A stretch of 64,000 nucleotides of DNA from Clavibacter sp. (lineage in GTDB: Bacteria > Actinomycetota > Actinomycetes > Nanopelagicales > Nanopelagicaceae): assembly GCA_003569145.1 (NCBI GenBank), contig BGOH01000004.1:1-64000 (forward strand), in the 5' to 3' direction. This document shows positions 15,850 through 24,510 of this stretch, in pieces. Positions within the stretch are counted from its first letter, which is position 1, and the number at the start of each line of letters is the position of its first letter. Made by a program: the position numbers and the translations under genes. The notes below the pieces were generated by a model. It was not told where the DNA came from and made no database searches. It saw only the letters and a list, made by a program, of their open reading frames with translations.

Positions 15850-17090
15850 AACGAAAGTGATTGAATCACTTTGACATGAGAGGGTCGCAATTCTGAGATG
15901 GACCGGACTCCGAGAAGCTTCATGGTTCGAAGAATCTGAGTGCTCAAGATTTCAATTGCTCGGTCAACGCCATCACGGCCACCTGCCATCAAGCCATAAA
16001 GGTAAGCGCGGCCAATCCAGGTGAAATCGGCGCCCTGGGCAAGTGCAGCAACGATGTCGGCTCCGTGCATAATTCCAGAATCAATATGAATTTCAGCCTT
16101 ACTGCCAATTTTCTTCTTAACCTCAGGAAGTAACAAAAAGGGAACAGGTGCACGATCTAATTGTCGACCTCCATGGTTAGAGAGAATAATTGCATCCGCA
16201 CCGGCAGTGACTGACATTTTGGCATCATCAACATTTTGAATTCCCTTGACAACTAGTTTGCCTTTCCAATTCTTACGAATCCACTTCAAATCATCGAAGG
16301 TAATAGTTGGGTCAAACATTGAATCAAGTAATTCCGCTACTGTTCCATTCCACGTGTCCAATGAAGCAAATTTTAAGGGATCGGTAGTTAAGAAGTTCAG
16401 CCACCATGCTGGCCTTGGAATCGCGTTTATGATTGTTCTAGAGGTTAAAGATGGAGGAATGGTCATTCCATTTCTAACATCGCGCAATCGCGCCCCTGCT
16501 ACCGGGACGTCAACTGTTAAAACAAGGGTGTCAAAACCAGCGCTCTTTGCTCTATCAATTAAAGAAATAGAACGATCGCGGTCTTTCCACATATAGAGTT
16601 GAAACCAATTTCTGCCATGCGAAGCAGCAGATGCGACATCTTCGATAGAGCGTGTACCCATCGTAGAAAGCGTGTAAGGAATACCGATGTCGGCTGCAGC
16701 TGTGCAACCGGCTATCTCTCCCTCTGTATGCATCATTCGCGTGAACCCTGTTGGGGCTATGCCAAAAGGAAGTGAGTGCTCAACGCCCAGCATCTTTATC
16801 CGTGAACTCACATTTGAGACATCACGAAGAATGTTTGGTGAAAACTCAATTGCCTCGAAAGTTCTCCGAGCACGAACCAGAGATAACTCTTGATCTGCTG
16901 CTCCATCGGTGTAGTCGAAAGGAGCCTGAGGGGTTCTACGCTTGGCGATATCTCGTAGATCGTAGATGGTGAGTGCACGGCTCAGACGTCGGCGTTTGGC
17001 GCTTAAGATTGGTTTACGAAATCTTAGGAGTGCAGCTAACTCGCTAGGTCGTGGGATCCGACGTTTAACCACCACTGAAGTCTTAGCCAT
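15846..17090 (-). CDS. FMN-dependent alpha-hydroxy-acid oxidase/dehydrogenase (LldD / glycolate oxidase family)
   Basis: A TIM-barrel FMN enzyme of about 414 residues. Seen are the [11 protein letters not shown] opening, [33 protein letters not shown] with the flavin Lys, and SNHGGRQLD with the catalytic His and Arg. The usual phosphate-site motif DGGIRxGxD reads DSGIMHGAD, so its Arg is Met. Substrates in the family include L-lactate, glycolate and mandelate. I prefer ATG 17090, which has GAGGAG five bases upstream, over the in-frame GTG 17096 that overlaps this site. It is the first gene of the island's upstream transcript and overlaps the BenE-like gene. Confidence 0.9.
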   Translation of the reverse strand: MAKTSVVVKRRIPRPSELAALLRFRKPILSAKRRRLSRALTIYDLRDIAKRRTPQAPFDYTDGAADQELSLVRARRTFEAIEFSPNILRDVSNVSSRIKMLGVEHSLPFGIAPTGFTRMMHTEGEIAGCTAAADIGIPYTLSTMGTRSIEDVASAASHGRNWFQLYMWKDRDRSISLIDRAKSAGFDTLVLTVDVPVAGARLRDVRNGMTIPPSLTSRTIINAIPRPAWWLNFLTTDPLKFASLDTWNGTVAELLDSMFDPTITFDDLKWIRKNWKGKLVVKGIQNVDDAKMSVTAGADAIILSNHGGRQLDRAPVPFLLLPEVKKKIGSKAEIHIDSGIMHGADIVAALAQGADFTWIGRAYLYGLMAGGRDGVDRAIEILSTQILRTMKLLGVRSISELRPSHVKVIQSLSL

Positions 17091-17277
17091 GGACACTCCT
17101 CAATTATTTGAGGGCACTCTAATGCAGTATCCATAGATTTACTATGAACTTTCCGAAAAAGTAATAATCGTTGAAGCCTAGAAAGAAGCTATATTCCTAA
17201 ACCTTGTGGCTAAAGTTACCGGCAAATTTGAATGGGCTTTGGATGCCTTAGGCTTCTGTCCTGGGGTTAAATCCCCG

Positions 17278-19010
17278 CTAGCACTGATAGCTCTTTAGAA
17301 TTCGTTCTTCCACTCTTGATTGACCCTGACCGCGCTTTTCTGTAAAGAACATGCTCATCACTCGAAGATCCACGCCACAAACTAGGCCAGTCATCTTTAC
17401 TACCAGGGGATTTGCAGTCGAATCAACTTTATCTGATTCAAAATAAACTTTCTGAAAGTCATCTGTTGCCGTGACATAGACTCGATAAGACTGATAGTTG
17501 GTTGGGTTCCAGCGAATCTCAGCACTTGTTGCGCTGTTTCTAGTGAATTCACCACCAGTAAGGCCAATGGGTGAGTCTGGTTGTCTAGGTCCTTGGTTAT
17601 TTTGCTTGATTACTGGCGCTACATAGGCCTTGCCAGATCCTTTACTAACTTCAAGTAATAAACCATCTTTACTTGTCTCCAGAACGTTAAATTTCCAATC
17701 AAATAACTCTTTTGACTCACCAGCTTTTAGAAGAGTATTAAGTGATCTAAGTGGACCCTGGCCATGGCTGATGTTGGTATCAATTACATATAAAGAAGTC
17801 TTTGGGTCTCTCCCCAGATTCTTGATTCAGCTGCCAGGCTCACTCCTGGAGCGAGATTGATAAGGAGTAATTGAGGTTGACCTTTCTTTGTGAAGTCAGA
17901 GAGATAGTGAGTGGATTGGCTTTGATCAGTAAGGCAGCGAATCTCTGAATCAGTAATCCATCCCATCAATAGGCGATTCCAGTTAGAGAGAGTTTCTAAC
18001 TGAGCATTGGCCATCAGATCCCAACTCAATATAGGTGTGAGCTCAGATGGCAACCACTCTGCCTTATTTTCACTGGAGAGATAGAGATCCTCTAGACCAA
18101 ACATGGAGTGGCCCAGTTCATGGAAATACAGTGATGAGCTAGACCAGCCCTGAGTCATTAAGACGAGTTTATTTGCTTGACCCTTACTGGTTTTTACCTC
18201 AGTTGAGTAAGTTGCTTGGGCTACAGGTGGAATAGGTGCACTGAGAGTAGAGACAAAGACATAAGAATCGTATTTTTCAAAATCAATCTTGCCGTCATTT
18301 TTTTGGATCATCTTCTTGATTGGTCCAAAGTTATCTGTCATTGGTGTTGAATCAAAGCTCAATTCTGGATCAAGAGTTAGCCATTCACTCTCTGGAAGTA
18401 TTGATATTTCCATTTCAAATTTGCCGGCAGATAGGCGCTTTACTAGCTCCTCGACCTCTTTGTTTACTTTTTTGATCGCATCAAGATCTGTCACCGTTCT
18501 ATTGGTGATAGGTGGCAATTTGGTAATGAAGGGATATGTTGTATAGGTGAAAGGAATTACAAGAACCTTTGTCTTGCCAGAGGGATAGGTCGCCTCTTTA
18601 GGGCGAGGAAATCCATTGCGAGATATTGTTACTCCGAAAGGAGCATAATCAGGGGTCTTATCTATTGTTTTGCAGATTGAAGCTGGCGAAAGAAGTGAAT
18701 CTTTAGAAATTCTTGGATCCAAACTTAAAGAATCTACCTTTGCCTCTGCAGCAGGAGCGCTTGCCGCAGGAGTTGGTGATGGAGAAGTGGCAGGGGTCGC
18801 ACTTTTTATGGCAACGCCCTTTGACCAAACTAACTTATTGCCCTTTTTGATGCAGGTATAGGTTTTGTTCTTGTAATCAACTTTCTTGTTTAGGCCCTTA
18901 CAAGTGGCGCCCGCTGTAATCTTTTGAGCCGAGTAAGAAGTGGGAATAAATAAGGAGAGAAGTAAAGTAAAGACGACTGATAAAACTGCGCCTTTACTTC
19001 TATTCTTCAT
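17278..19010 (-). CDS. Secreted M6-family metalloprotease, frameshifted
   Basis: Starts at ATG 19010 with a signal peptide (about 29 residues). A short Cys module, CKGLN...YTCIKKGNKLVW, and a Pro/Ala/Ser linker follow. The zinc protease domain has YFHELGHSMFGLED near residue 297, the M6/immune-inhibitor-A type HExxHxxxGxxD. The frame stops early at 17784. Adding one base near 17804 (a CCC run on the minus strand) continues as SLYVIDTN for about 175 more residues to TAG 17278. This restored part contains a fibronectin-III-like domain (SPIGLTGGEF, then IRWNPTNYQSYRVYVTA). Full length would be about 577 residues. It is likely a secreted or surface protease; the break is probably a sequence error. 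Confidence 0.8.
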
Positions 19011-19024
19011 ACACTCATTTATTT

Positions 19025-19624
19025 TTATTGATTAAAGAGCTCTGTGACCTTGTTCCAATTAACTACATTCCACCATGCTGCAAGGTATTCCGGTCTTCTA
19101 TTCTGGTATTTGAGGTAATAAGCATGCTCCCAGAGATCATTTCCTAGAAGTACTTTCTTTCCCTCACTTACTGGGCAATCTTGATATGGGGTGGTGGTTA
19201 TTGAAAGCTCACTTCCATCTTGAATTAACCAGACCCAACCAGAGCCAAAGCGGCTCATTCCTGCTGCTTCAAACTCTTCCTTAAACTTTGCAAAGGATCC
19301 AAACTTGGCATTAATTGCCTCTGCTACTTTTCCAGTTGGCTCCCCGCCGCCAGTTGGGCTCATCCACTGCCAAAACAAGGAGTGGTTGTAATGGCCGCCG
19401 CCATTATTTCTAACTGCTGCTTTGATTTTATCTGGCACTTTATCAAGTGAGACCATGATTTCATCGATGCTCTTTGATTCCCATTCACTTGCTGCAATCG
19501 CTGCATTTAATTTATCAACATAGGCCTGATGATGTTTGCCATGATGAATCTTCATTGTGGCCTCATCGATATGAGGCTCTAGAGCGTCATAGGAGTAAGG
19601 AAGTGGTGGGAGTGTGAAAGCCAT
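19025..19624 (-). CDS. sodA: Superoxide dismutase, Fe/Mn family
   Basis: A 199-residue enzyme, normal family length. Metal ligands are in [12 protein letters not shown] (His), [10 protein letters not shown] (His) and [11 protein letters not shown] (Asp, His). The family NQD motif reads YQD, keeping the Gln that in Mn-type enzymes hydrogen-bonds the metal-bound water. Mn or cambialistic use is therefore likelier than strict Fe, and the symbol sodA is tentative on this point. It is cytosolic, without signal peptide. The start ATG 19624 has a GGCG element some nine bases upstream. It lies alone between the protease and a membrane protein gene. Confidence 0.95.
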   Translation of the reverse strand: MAFTLPPLPYSYDALEPHIDEATMKIHHGKHHQAYVDKLNAAIAASEWESKSIDEIMVSLDKVPDKIKAAVRNNGGGHYNHSLFWQWMSPTGGGEPTGKVAEAINAKFGSFAKFKEEFEAAGMSRFGSGWVWLIQDGSELSITTTPYQDCPVSEGKKVLLGNDLWEHAYYLKYQNRRPEYLAAWWNVVNWNKVTELFNQ

Positions 19625-19703
19625 TTTAATTTTCGCCTTTCAATGGGAGTAAAGTCAAGGTTAGTTTAGCCCTGGCTGCTTAAAGAGCAAGATAAATCAA
19701 GGC

Positions 19704-20081
19704 CTAGCTATATAAATAGAGTAGGAGCGCAACAAAGTTAAAGGTGCTCATCGCCATAAAGAGAAGGGCAAGGGCCTTTAATTGAGAACCTGATTTCATT
19801 ATTGATGAACTAAGAGCTGAGACAGATTTAAGAGCTTTTAGTGAATCAATCACAGAAAGGCTATCTCTAACTGCTGCCACCATAGCTGTTACTGAGAAGA
19901 CTCCCCCTGAGGCAACAAGACCAACTAGAAAGAGCTTTAGATATTGATTGCTATCGCTAGTAATAGCACCTGTCGCGCAGAGCGCAAATACTGCTGAGAG
20001 AAGAACTGTGGGAGCTAATTGAGATTTGACTCTAATAGCTCTTTGTTGATTCCAAGAATTAATTAGATTGTTTTCATCCAT
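19704..20081 (-). CDS. Small membrane protein, paralogue of the one at 28849-29223
   Basis: A 125-residue protein with three to four hydrophobic segments and the N-terminus MDENNLINSWNQQR. It shares with 28849-29223 the pattern MDE..L...WN..R, an Ala-Pro before the first membrane segment, a Gly-rich turn, an Ala..Arg helix and a final hydrophobic pair. Function is unknown. A TATTAT hexamer ends seven bases before ATG 20081 and no ribosome site is visible, so a leaderless message is likely. Confidence 0.7.
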   Translation of the reverse strand: MDENNLINSWNQQRAIRVKSQLAPTVLLSAVFALCATGAITSDSNQYLKLFLVGLVASGGVFSVTAMVAAVRDSLSVIDSLKALKSVSALSSSIMKSGSQLKALALLFMAMSTFNFVALLLYLYS

Positions 20082-20117
20082 AGGCTAGATAATACAAGGG
20101 GTAGTTAGAGAAGTGCC

Positions 20118-20798
20118 TTAATTAAGCTCTTTTGCTTGGGAAGGTATTACTAGAGCAGGTTTATTACTCTCAAGGGCTTTAATCTCATCTTTAATTGTCT
20201 TAATCGTTGCCTCAAGGCCTTCTTCATAGCAGTAGAGGGCCATCCCAAATAGCCTTGCAAAGTATGGCCCATCAACTTTTGAGAATCTAAGACCAGATGT
20301 CTTCTTTCTACTTGAGACTCCAAGGAGAAAGTCATTGCCATCTTCTGTTCTAACAGCTGAAAGTAATTTAGAGAAGGCCCACTCTGTTGTGGTGATGGAG
20401 CCTGAGAAGATCAGTCTTTGATTAGTTAGCTTTACCAAGCCCTGATCTTTATCTAGCTGCATCTCCTCACCTGGCACCATATGACCGCGAAATGATCCAA
20501 CTCTTACTCTAATTCCAGCAACGACCGGAACTGAAAAGCCAGTGGAGCCACCAACGTATTTAGAAGGAGTTCTTCCTGCTTCGTGATAAACCGCAGATCC
20601 AGTCCAGAGCACCAACTCACCAGCTTTTTGAACAAGACCCTGATCTGATGGCTCTTCCCCTTTTGAGGCATCGTTAAAGATCTCAAGTGCTCTGCTTAAT
20701 AGCTCGCTTTCATAGTTATATTCAGCAAGCTCTTTCTCATAGAGCTTCTTAGCTCTCTTTGCAGCTCTCTTTGCTTTGAAGTTCTGGAAAAAACTCAT
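20118..20798 (-). CDS. Protein with a coiled basic N-terminus and PH/GRAM-like domain
   Basis: A 226-residue cytosolic protein. Residues 1-40 are strongly basic and helical (KAKRAAKRAKKLYEKELAEY). The middle and C-terminal part has beta-rich segments with GEEMQLDKDQGLVKLTNQRLIFSG (in part: LTNQRLIFSG), characteristic of bacterial PH-like/GRAM-like domains, then ISRKKTSGL-type strands and a final helix. Such domains bind lipids or proteins at membranes. The exact role is unknown. It is 25 bases downstream of the 89-residue membrane protein gene and probably co-transcribed with it. Confidence 0.6.
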   Translation of the reverse strand: MSFFQNFKAKRAAKRAKKLYEKELAEYNYESELLSRALEIFNDASKGEEPSDQGLVQKAGELVLWTGSAVYHEAGRTPSKYVGGSTGFSVPVVAGIRVRVGSFRGHMVPGEEMQLDKDQGLVKLTNQRLIFSGSITTTEWAFSKLLSAVRTEDGNDFLLGVSSRKKTSGLRFSKVDGPYFARLFGMALYCYEEGLEATIKTIKDEIKALESNKPALVIPSQAKELN

Positions 20799-20823
20799 GG
20801 TTGATTATCCCTTGAAATTACTC

Positions 20824-21093
20824 TTACTCAATCTTTCCTTGGCCAAAGAGATCATCTGGAGTCTTAATCTTTCTAAGCTCTCGCTTCATATTGATCTCAC
20901 CTGCAAATTTAAGGATTGATTGGGGAAGCTCTTGCCTTGGTTTTTTCTTCATGAGAAATAGAGGGATTAAGCACCAGAATTGAAAGAGATAGGCCCAGAA
21001 GGCCCAGATGAAAGGATTTCTTCCAAAGGCAAAGGCGGTAAAGGAAACTATTGGCATAGCCATTACTGTCAGTATCACTTGCTCAAGATCCAT
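20824..21093 (-). CDS. Small membrane protein of unknown function
   Basis: An 89-residue protein with two hydrophobic segments (residues about 5-22 and 28-48) followed by a basic cytoplasmic tail rich in Lys/Arg. No family is recognised. TAGATT lies six bases before ATG 21093 with no ribosome site, indicating a leaderless transcript divergent from the trypsin-like protease gene. It is followed closely by the PH-like domain gene. Confidence 0.6.
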   Translation of the reverse strand: MDLEQVILTVMAMPIVSFTAFAFGRNPFIWAFWAYLFQFWCLIPLFLMKKKPRQELPQSILKFAGEINMKRELRKIKTPDDLFGQGKIE

Positions 21094-21099
21094 GGCTTT

Positions 21100-21157
21100 A
21101 ATCTAGAGGTGGGTGGGGACAAAGATAAGGGCCCTTGTCAGATGCAAGCCCTAGGCT
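21100..21157. promoter_or_regulatory. Divergent -10 hexamers for two leaderless genes
   Basis: On the minus strand TAGATT (21105-21100) ends six bases before ATG 21093. On the plus strand TAGGCT (21152-21157) ends seven bases before ATG 21165. Both spacings put transcription start at the start codon itself. Confidence 0.5.
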
Positions 21158-21164
21158 CAGCGCT

Positions 21165-21929
21165 ATGAATAGATCCGAGAATCCCTTTATAGCTTTTCTG
21201 GTAATCATCACAGCCCCCATTGCAGCAGGGGCACTCTTATTGACCTGGGCTCCTTCAAATCACTTCTTTGATTTCTCTCCTAAATATGATGGTTATGTAC
21301 CAGCTAGAGATATTTCAACAACTGTAGATACCGTTCAAGATGCAACTCTTACCGTCTTTTGTGATCAGAGCGCAGATCGAGGATCTCTTGGAACCGCTTG
21401 GGCAATTGATAAAGAGGTTTTGCAAATTGAGTCAGCAAAAGCTCTTCTTGTTACCAATCATCACGTCATTGAAGATTGCATCAAGCCTGGATCTAAGTTA
21501 AGCGTTGCTAAGCTATTTGGTAAGAAACGAGATGCAAAGCTTCTGATCTATGATAAAAAGAATGATTTAGCCTTATTGGAAGTTGATATGAAGCTAAAGC
21601 CCTTAGAACTCTCTGACGCTTTTATGAATTCCGGGTATTGGGTGATGAGCCTTGGAAGCGCAGCAGGGTATGAAGGTTCGGTCTCCTTTGGAAATATCAT
21701 TAACACCACCTATGACGAAGTCTTATTCACTAACAATATCTCTGAAGGAAATAGTGGTGGGGCGCTCATTGATAATGAAGGTAAAGTTGTTGGCGTAATT
21801 ACTTGGGGCGTGAATAATGAGCGGGAGCAATATAACGGCGCTAAAAGCCTTGATGCTCTATGCCTAAAAATTATTAAGTGTGAGTATCAATATGATGGTG
21901 AAAAGACTTGGTATAACTGGAACGATTAA
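21165..21929 (+). CDS. Membrane-anchored trypsin-like serine protease
   Basis: About 254 residues from ATG 21165. The first 28 residues contain an uncleaved-looking signal anchor (FIAFLVIITAPIAAGALLLT). The protease domain carries the triad in LVTNHHVIEDC (His), KNDLALLEVD (Asp) and SEGNSGGALID (Ser). There is no PDZ domain, unlike the HtrA-like protein at 51553-52662. The start is chosen because TAGGCT lies seven bases upstream. A longer TTG-started frame from 21135 would add ten unlikely residues. It acts outside the membrane on unknown substrates. Confidence 0.85.
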   Translation: MNRSENPFIAFLVIITAPIAAGALLLTWAPSNHFFDFSPKYDGYVPARDISTTVDTVQDATLTVFCDQSADRGSLGTAWAIDKEVLQIESAKALLVTNHHVIEDCIKPGSKLSVAKLFGKKRDAKLLIYDKKNDLALLEVDMKLKPLELSDAFMNSGYWVMSLGSAAGYEGSVSFGNIINTTYDEVLFTNNISEGNSGGALIDNEGKVVGVITWGVNNEREQYNGAKSLDALCLKIIKCEYQYDGEKTWYNWND

Positions 21930-22169
21930 CTACAGCGAAGCAAGCTTTTCTTGAACTTGTTTTGCTGATGGGTTAGTCATGGCGCTGCCATCTGAGAAAA
22001 CTAGGGTTGGAACGGTTTGATTTCCCCCGTTTACTTTCTCAACAATCTCAGCCGTTCCGGCAACCTCTTCGATATTGATCTCTTCAAAGCTAATACCAAG
22101 GTCTGCTAATTGCGATTTTAGCCGCTTGCAATAACCACACCAGGAGGTTGAATACATAACAAATGACAT
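21930..22169 (-). CDS. Mycoredoxin/glutaredoxin-like thiol oxidoreductase
   Basis: A 79-residue thioredoxin-fold protein with the redox motif WCGYCKRLK at residues about 10-18. CGYC is the mycoredoxin-1 type used with mycothiol in actinobacteria. It retains the cis-Pro segment QTVPTLVF and a late DGSAMTNPS segment. It reduces mixed disulfides in the cytosol. It lies 35 bases downstream of a 37-residue Pro/Glu-rich small gene and converges with the protease gene, the stop codons being adjacent. Confidence 0.9.
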   Translation of the reverse strand: MSFVMYSTSWCGYCKRLKSQLADLGISFEEINIEEVAGTAEIVEKVNGGNQTVPTLVFSDGSAMTNPSAKQVQEKLASL

Positions 22170-22204
22170 CTATATCCAGCTTCTTTATCTCTTAGAAGAA
22201 AACT

Positions 22205-22318
22205 TTATCTGCCGGCAGGTTCAAGCTCTGGAGTTACTACTGGAGTGGGGGGGCTAATTGCGGGCTCAAGCTCTCTTTCGCGGCGAACTACGCGATCTGG
22301 TTCTCCAATTTCAGCCAT
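22205..22318 (-). CDS. 37-residue Pro/Glu-rich small protein
   Basis: From ATG 22318 the frame reads MAEIGEPDRVVRRERELEP and ends with a Pro/Thr/Val-rich tail (about 37 residues). AAGGAAG lies seven bases upstream, one of the better ribosome sites in the window, which argues for real translation. Short proteins opening with an EIGEP.R-type motif are familiar to me from other actinobacteria, but I know no assigned function. It is probably co-transcribed with the mycoredoxin gene that follows. Confidence 0.6.
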   Translation of the reverse strand: MAEIGEPDRVVRRERELEPAISPPTPVVTPELEPAGR

Positions 22319-22427
22319 AACCACTTCCTTCGTTCTTGACTTATAAAAGGTGAGCCTATCAACCTACTGGCTTTGAGCAAGATGAATTTCTTAGGGCGTA
22401 GATAGAGAGGCGAAGTTAGCTAAGTAG

Positions 22428-23215
22428 GTGTTAACTGCCGATATGAATCTGGCCAGAGTTAAACGCCGGCTGATAAAAGCTATCCGCCTCTATCCCATTT
22501 TGGCCCTTGCTGTCTTAGCCCTTGCCTATTTTCTTGGTGCATTTACTGAGCAGGAAGATCCGCTAGTTCCTCAGAGCGCCTTAATCACTGGGCTCTATCT
22601 CTTTGTTGGTCTAGTGCCACTTCTCTTTATTATTGGATTTATTATTTTGGGAGGAGCTACTGATAGAGAGTTTAAGAAGATGGGCTCAAAGAGGGAGAAT
22701 CTTCTTACCTCAGATCCTTTTCTGCTTCCAAAAGAGGAGATGTTTGGCTATAAATTAGCCCTCATTACCAATCGCCCTCCGACTCTTACCGGTCTTACGG
22801 GGATTCGTATCGAGCAGATGATGCAGCCAGTTGTGATTTAGATCCATCTCATATCCCTCCTGTGATCGACTGTGAATGTGGCTTCTATGCATATAAGGAA
22901 TTTGATGATGCTAAATTTGAATTAACCTTAAACCCAGGATGTTTCTTAATTGATGTAGATCTATTTGGGATTGGTTTTATCTATAAGAGAGGGTTTAGAG
23001 CTGAGAGCCAGGTGGTAAGAAAACTTCACCTACCTAAAAGATGTATGAGATGCCATATCTTTCCCGCTAAGGTCTTCGTCTCTAAATATAAATTAGGTTA
23101 TTCCTCAACGCCTTGGTGGCAATGGCAGATCTATTGTCAATTCTGTAGTCGAGGATTTGAAGCTGAACATCGATTAGAGATCGCTGAGATGGTTAAGGCT
23201 CTAGAAATTAAGTAA
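22428..23215 (+). CDS. Membrane protein with C-terminal Cys-rich domain, frameshifted
   Basis: Two frames appear to be one gene. The first (22428-22841) encodes two transmembrane segments (residues about 20-40 and 55-80). The second, without its own start, continues after a one-base loss somewhere in 22754-22795. It reads YRADDAASCDLDP, then VIDCECGFYAY and two later Cys pairs (CMRC, CQFC). A Cys-containing CxCGFYA module is known from other actinobacterial proteins. Joined length is about 262 residues. GTG 22428 or ATG 22443 may be the start. Function is unknown; metal binding by the Cys pairs is plausible. Confidence 0.6.
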
Positions 23216-23228
23216 TTTAGATTACGAG

Positions 23229-23957
23229 TTATTGACTCTTTAGCGTAAATTTCGCACCTGGTTTTAGTCTTTCAGGGTTAGCCCCAGAGAGTATGTGCAC
23301 TGATGCCTCTCCTTCGACTGTAAAGAAGTCATCGTCGCTGCGCTTAACTAATGCTGTTAGCTCATCGATTCCTATCAAGATTGTGTCATCAGGTGAACTC
23401 ATTAATACCTTTGCTGCGCTCTCTGGAATCCATCTAAAGAAGCGGTCAAAGTGAGGAATTACTCTTACTTTAGGCAGAAAGTTAAAGCCTGGGGTTGGGC
23501 TCTTTTTACTAAATCTAAAGTTTGGAATCTGAGTTGAGAGCGCCATTGCACCTGCGCTGCAGCCAGCAAGTGATGAACCGCTAGCCCAGCCTTGATAGAT
23601 GGCGCTAAGTACTGGGGTGCCAACTAGTGAATCTGCTAGATGATGTGGATCTCCTCCAGAGAGATAGATGAGGGCGCTATCTGCAATCACAGATGCCAGC
23701 TCTTTATCTTGCGCATCTTGCTTACTTAATATTTCTAGGAATTCAACCTCTACCCCTACCCGCTCGCCTTGCGCTCTTCCAAGCTCTTTCCAATACTTGA
23801 TGCGATCTGCGCTCTCTTGTCCTGCAGCAGTTGGGATTTGAATGAAGCGCGCCTTCTTGCCATTTTTAACACCATCTTGGATAAGAGATTGCTCTAAAGA
23901 GGCCATCGCTGGCAAATATTCGCCAGAGCCAACTAGCGCTAGAGATCCCTTAGGCAT
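23229..23957 (-). CDS. Peptidase S51-like / cyanophycinase-type serine hydrolase
   Basis: A 242-residue class-I-glutamine-amidotransferase-like fold protein. It has the start GSLALVGSGEYLPAM, the IYLSGGDPHHLADSL loop and the nucleophile elbow LAGCSAGAMALS (Ser). The family includes dipeptidase E and cyanophycinase. AAGGAG lies nine bases before ATG 23957. The C-terminal 40 residues form a small beta extension. The substrate is unknown; an intracellular peptide hydrolase is the cautious call. Confidence 0.8.
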   Translation of the reverse strand: MPKGSLALVGSGEYLPAMASLEQSLIQDGVKNGKKARFIQIPTAAGQESADRIKYWKELGRAQGERVGVEVEFLEILSKQDAQDKELASVIADSALIYLSGGDPHHLADSLVGTPVLSAIYQGWASGSSLAGCSAGAMALSTQIPNFRFSKKSPTPGFNFLPKVRVIPHFDRFFRWIPESAAKVLMSSPDDTILIGIDELTALVKRSDDDFFTVEGEASVHILSGANPERLKPGAKFTLKSQ

Positions 23958-23998
23958 CCTTTATCACTCCTTGATTCTTTTTAATTAGCGTGGTGCTA

Positions 23999-24466
23999 CT
24001 AAAGAGTTGGATCGATTTTATTCTCGACAATTGTGGCAGCATCCACGCCCCATTGCCCATCTACTTTTGAGAGAACATATTGCATGGTAAAGCTTTTATT
24101 TTTATTATCGATTAAATCCACCTGAAATACATAACCTTCATTTATTGCAACGCAGCGGCCAATATCAAAGCTCTTTAGAGTTAGTAAAGCGCTATATTGG
24201 CCAGAGATTATTGCAACAAAGTTTTCTAGGGATACACCTTGTCGAAATTGCTCTGAGGCAAAATTATAAGCAGCACTTGGATCATCGCTACCAAAGGCAT
24301 TTAATTGACCAGTAATCCAAGCAGCGCCGCCAGCGATCTCTTCCTGGCTACATTGATTTGCTTGTGAATTAGATTCATCTTCCCGATCTGGCTCACTCGA
24401 ACAAGCTGAGAGTAATAAGGATAGAAGAAGTAATAGCTTTGTTAGGCCAAAGCCTTTAGAATCCAT
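23999..24466 (-). CDS. Putative lipoprotein, NTF2-like size, unknown function
   Basis: A 155-residue protein with a lipoprotein signal (LLLLLSLLLSACSS, Cys at about residue 22) followed by an acidic linker. The mature part has a helix-strand pattern (AAYNFASEQFRQGVSLENFV, then strands to the end) resembling DUF4864/NTF2-like small domains. TAACCT ends six bases before ATG 24466, suggesting a leaderless start. It would be anchored outside the membrane. Confidence 0.65.
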   Translation of the reverse strand: MDSKGFGLTKLLLLLSLLLSACSSEPDREDESNSQANQCSQEEIAGGAAWITGQLNAFGSDDPSAAYNFASEQFRQGVSLENFVAIISGQYSALLTLKSFDIGRCVAINEGYVFQVDLIDNKNKSFTMQYVLSKVDGQWGVDAATIVENKIDPTL

Positions 24467-24510
24467 GAAACAAGGTTACTGCCCACTTGCGCCTTTTGTG
24501 TATTGAGACT

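Noticed and set aside
17206-17298. A 30-codon plus-strand frame starting GTG 17206
   Set aside because: It overlaps the restored 3' end of the protease gene antisense and has no convincing signals.
22862-23215. A separate 117-residue Cys-rich gene
   Set aside because: It has no start or ribosome site of its own, and the frame continues upstream into coding-like sequence that joins the membrane gene.
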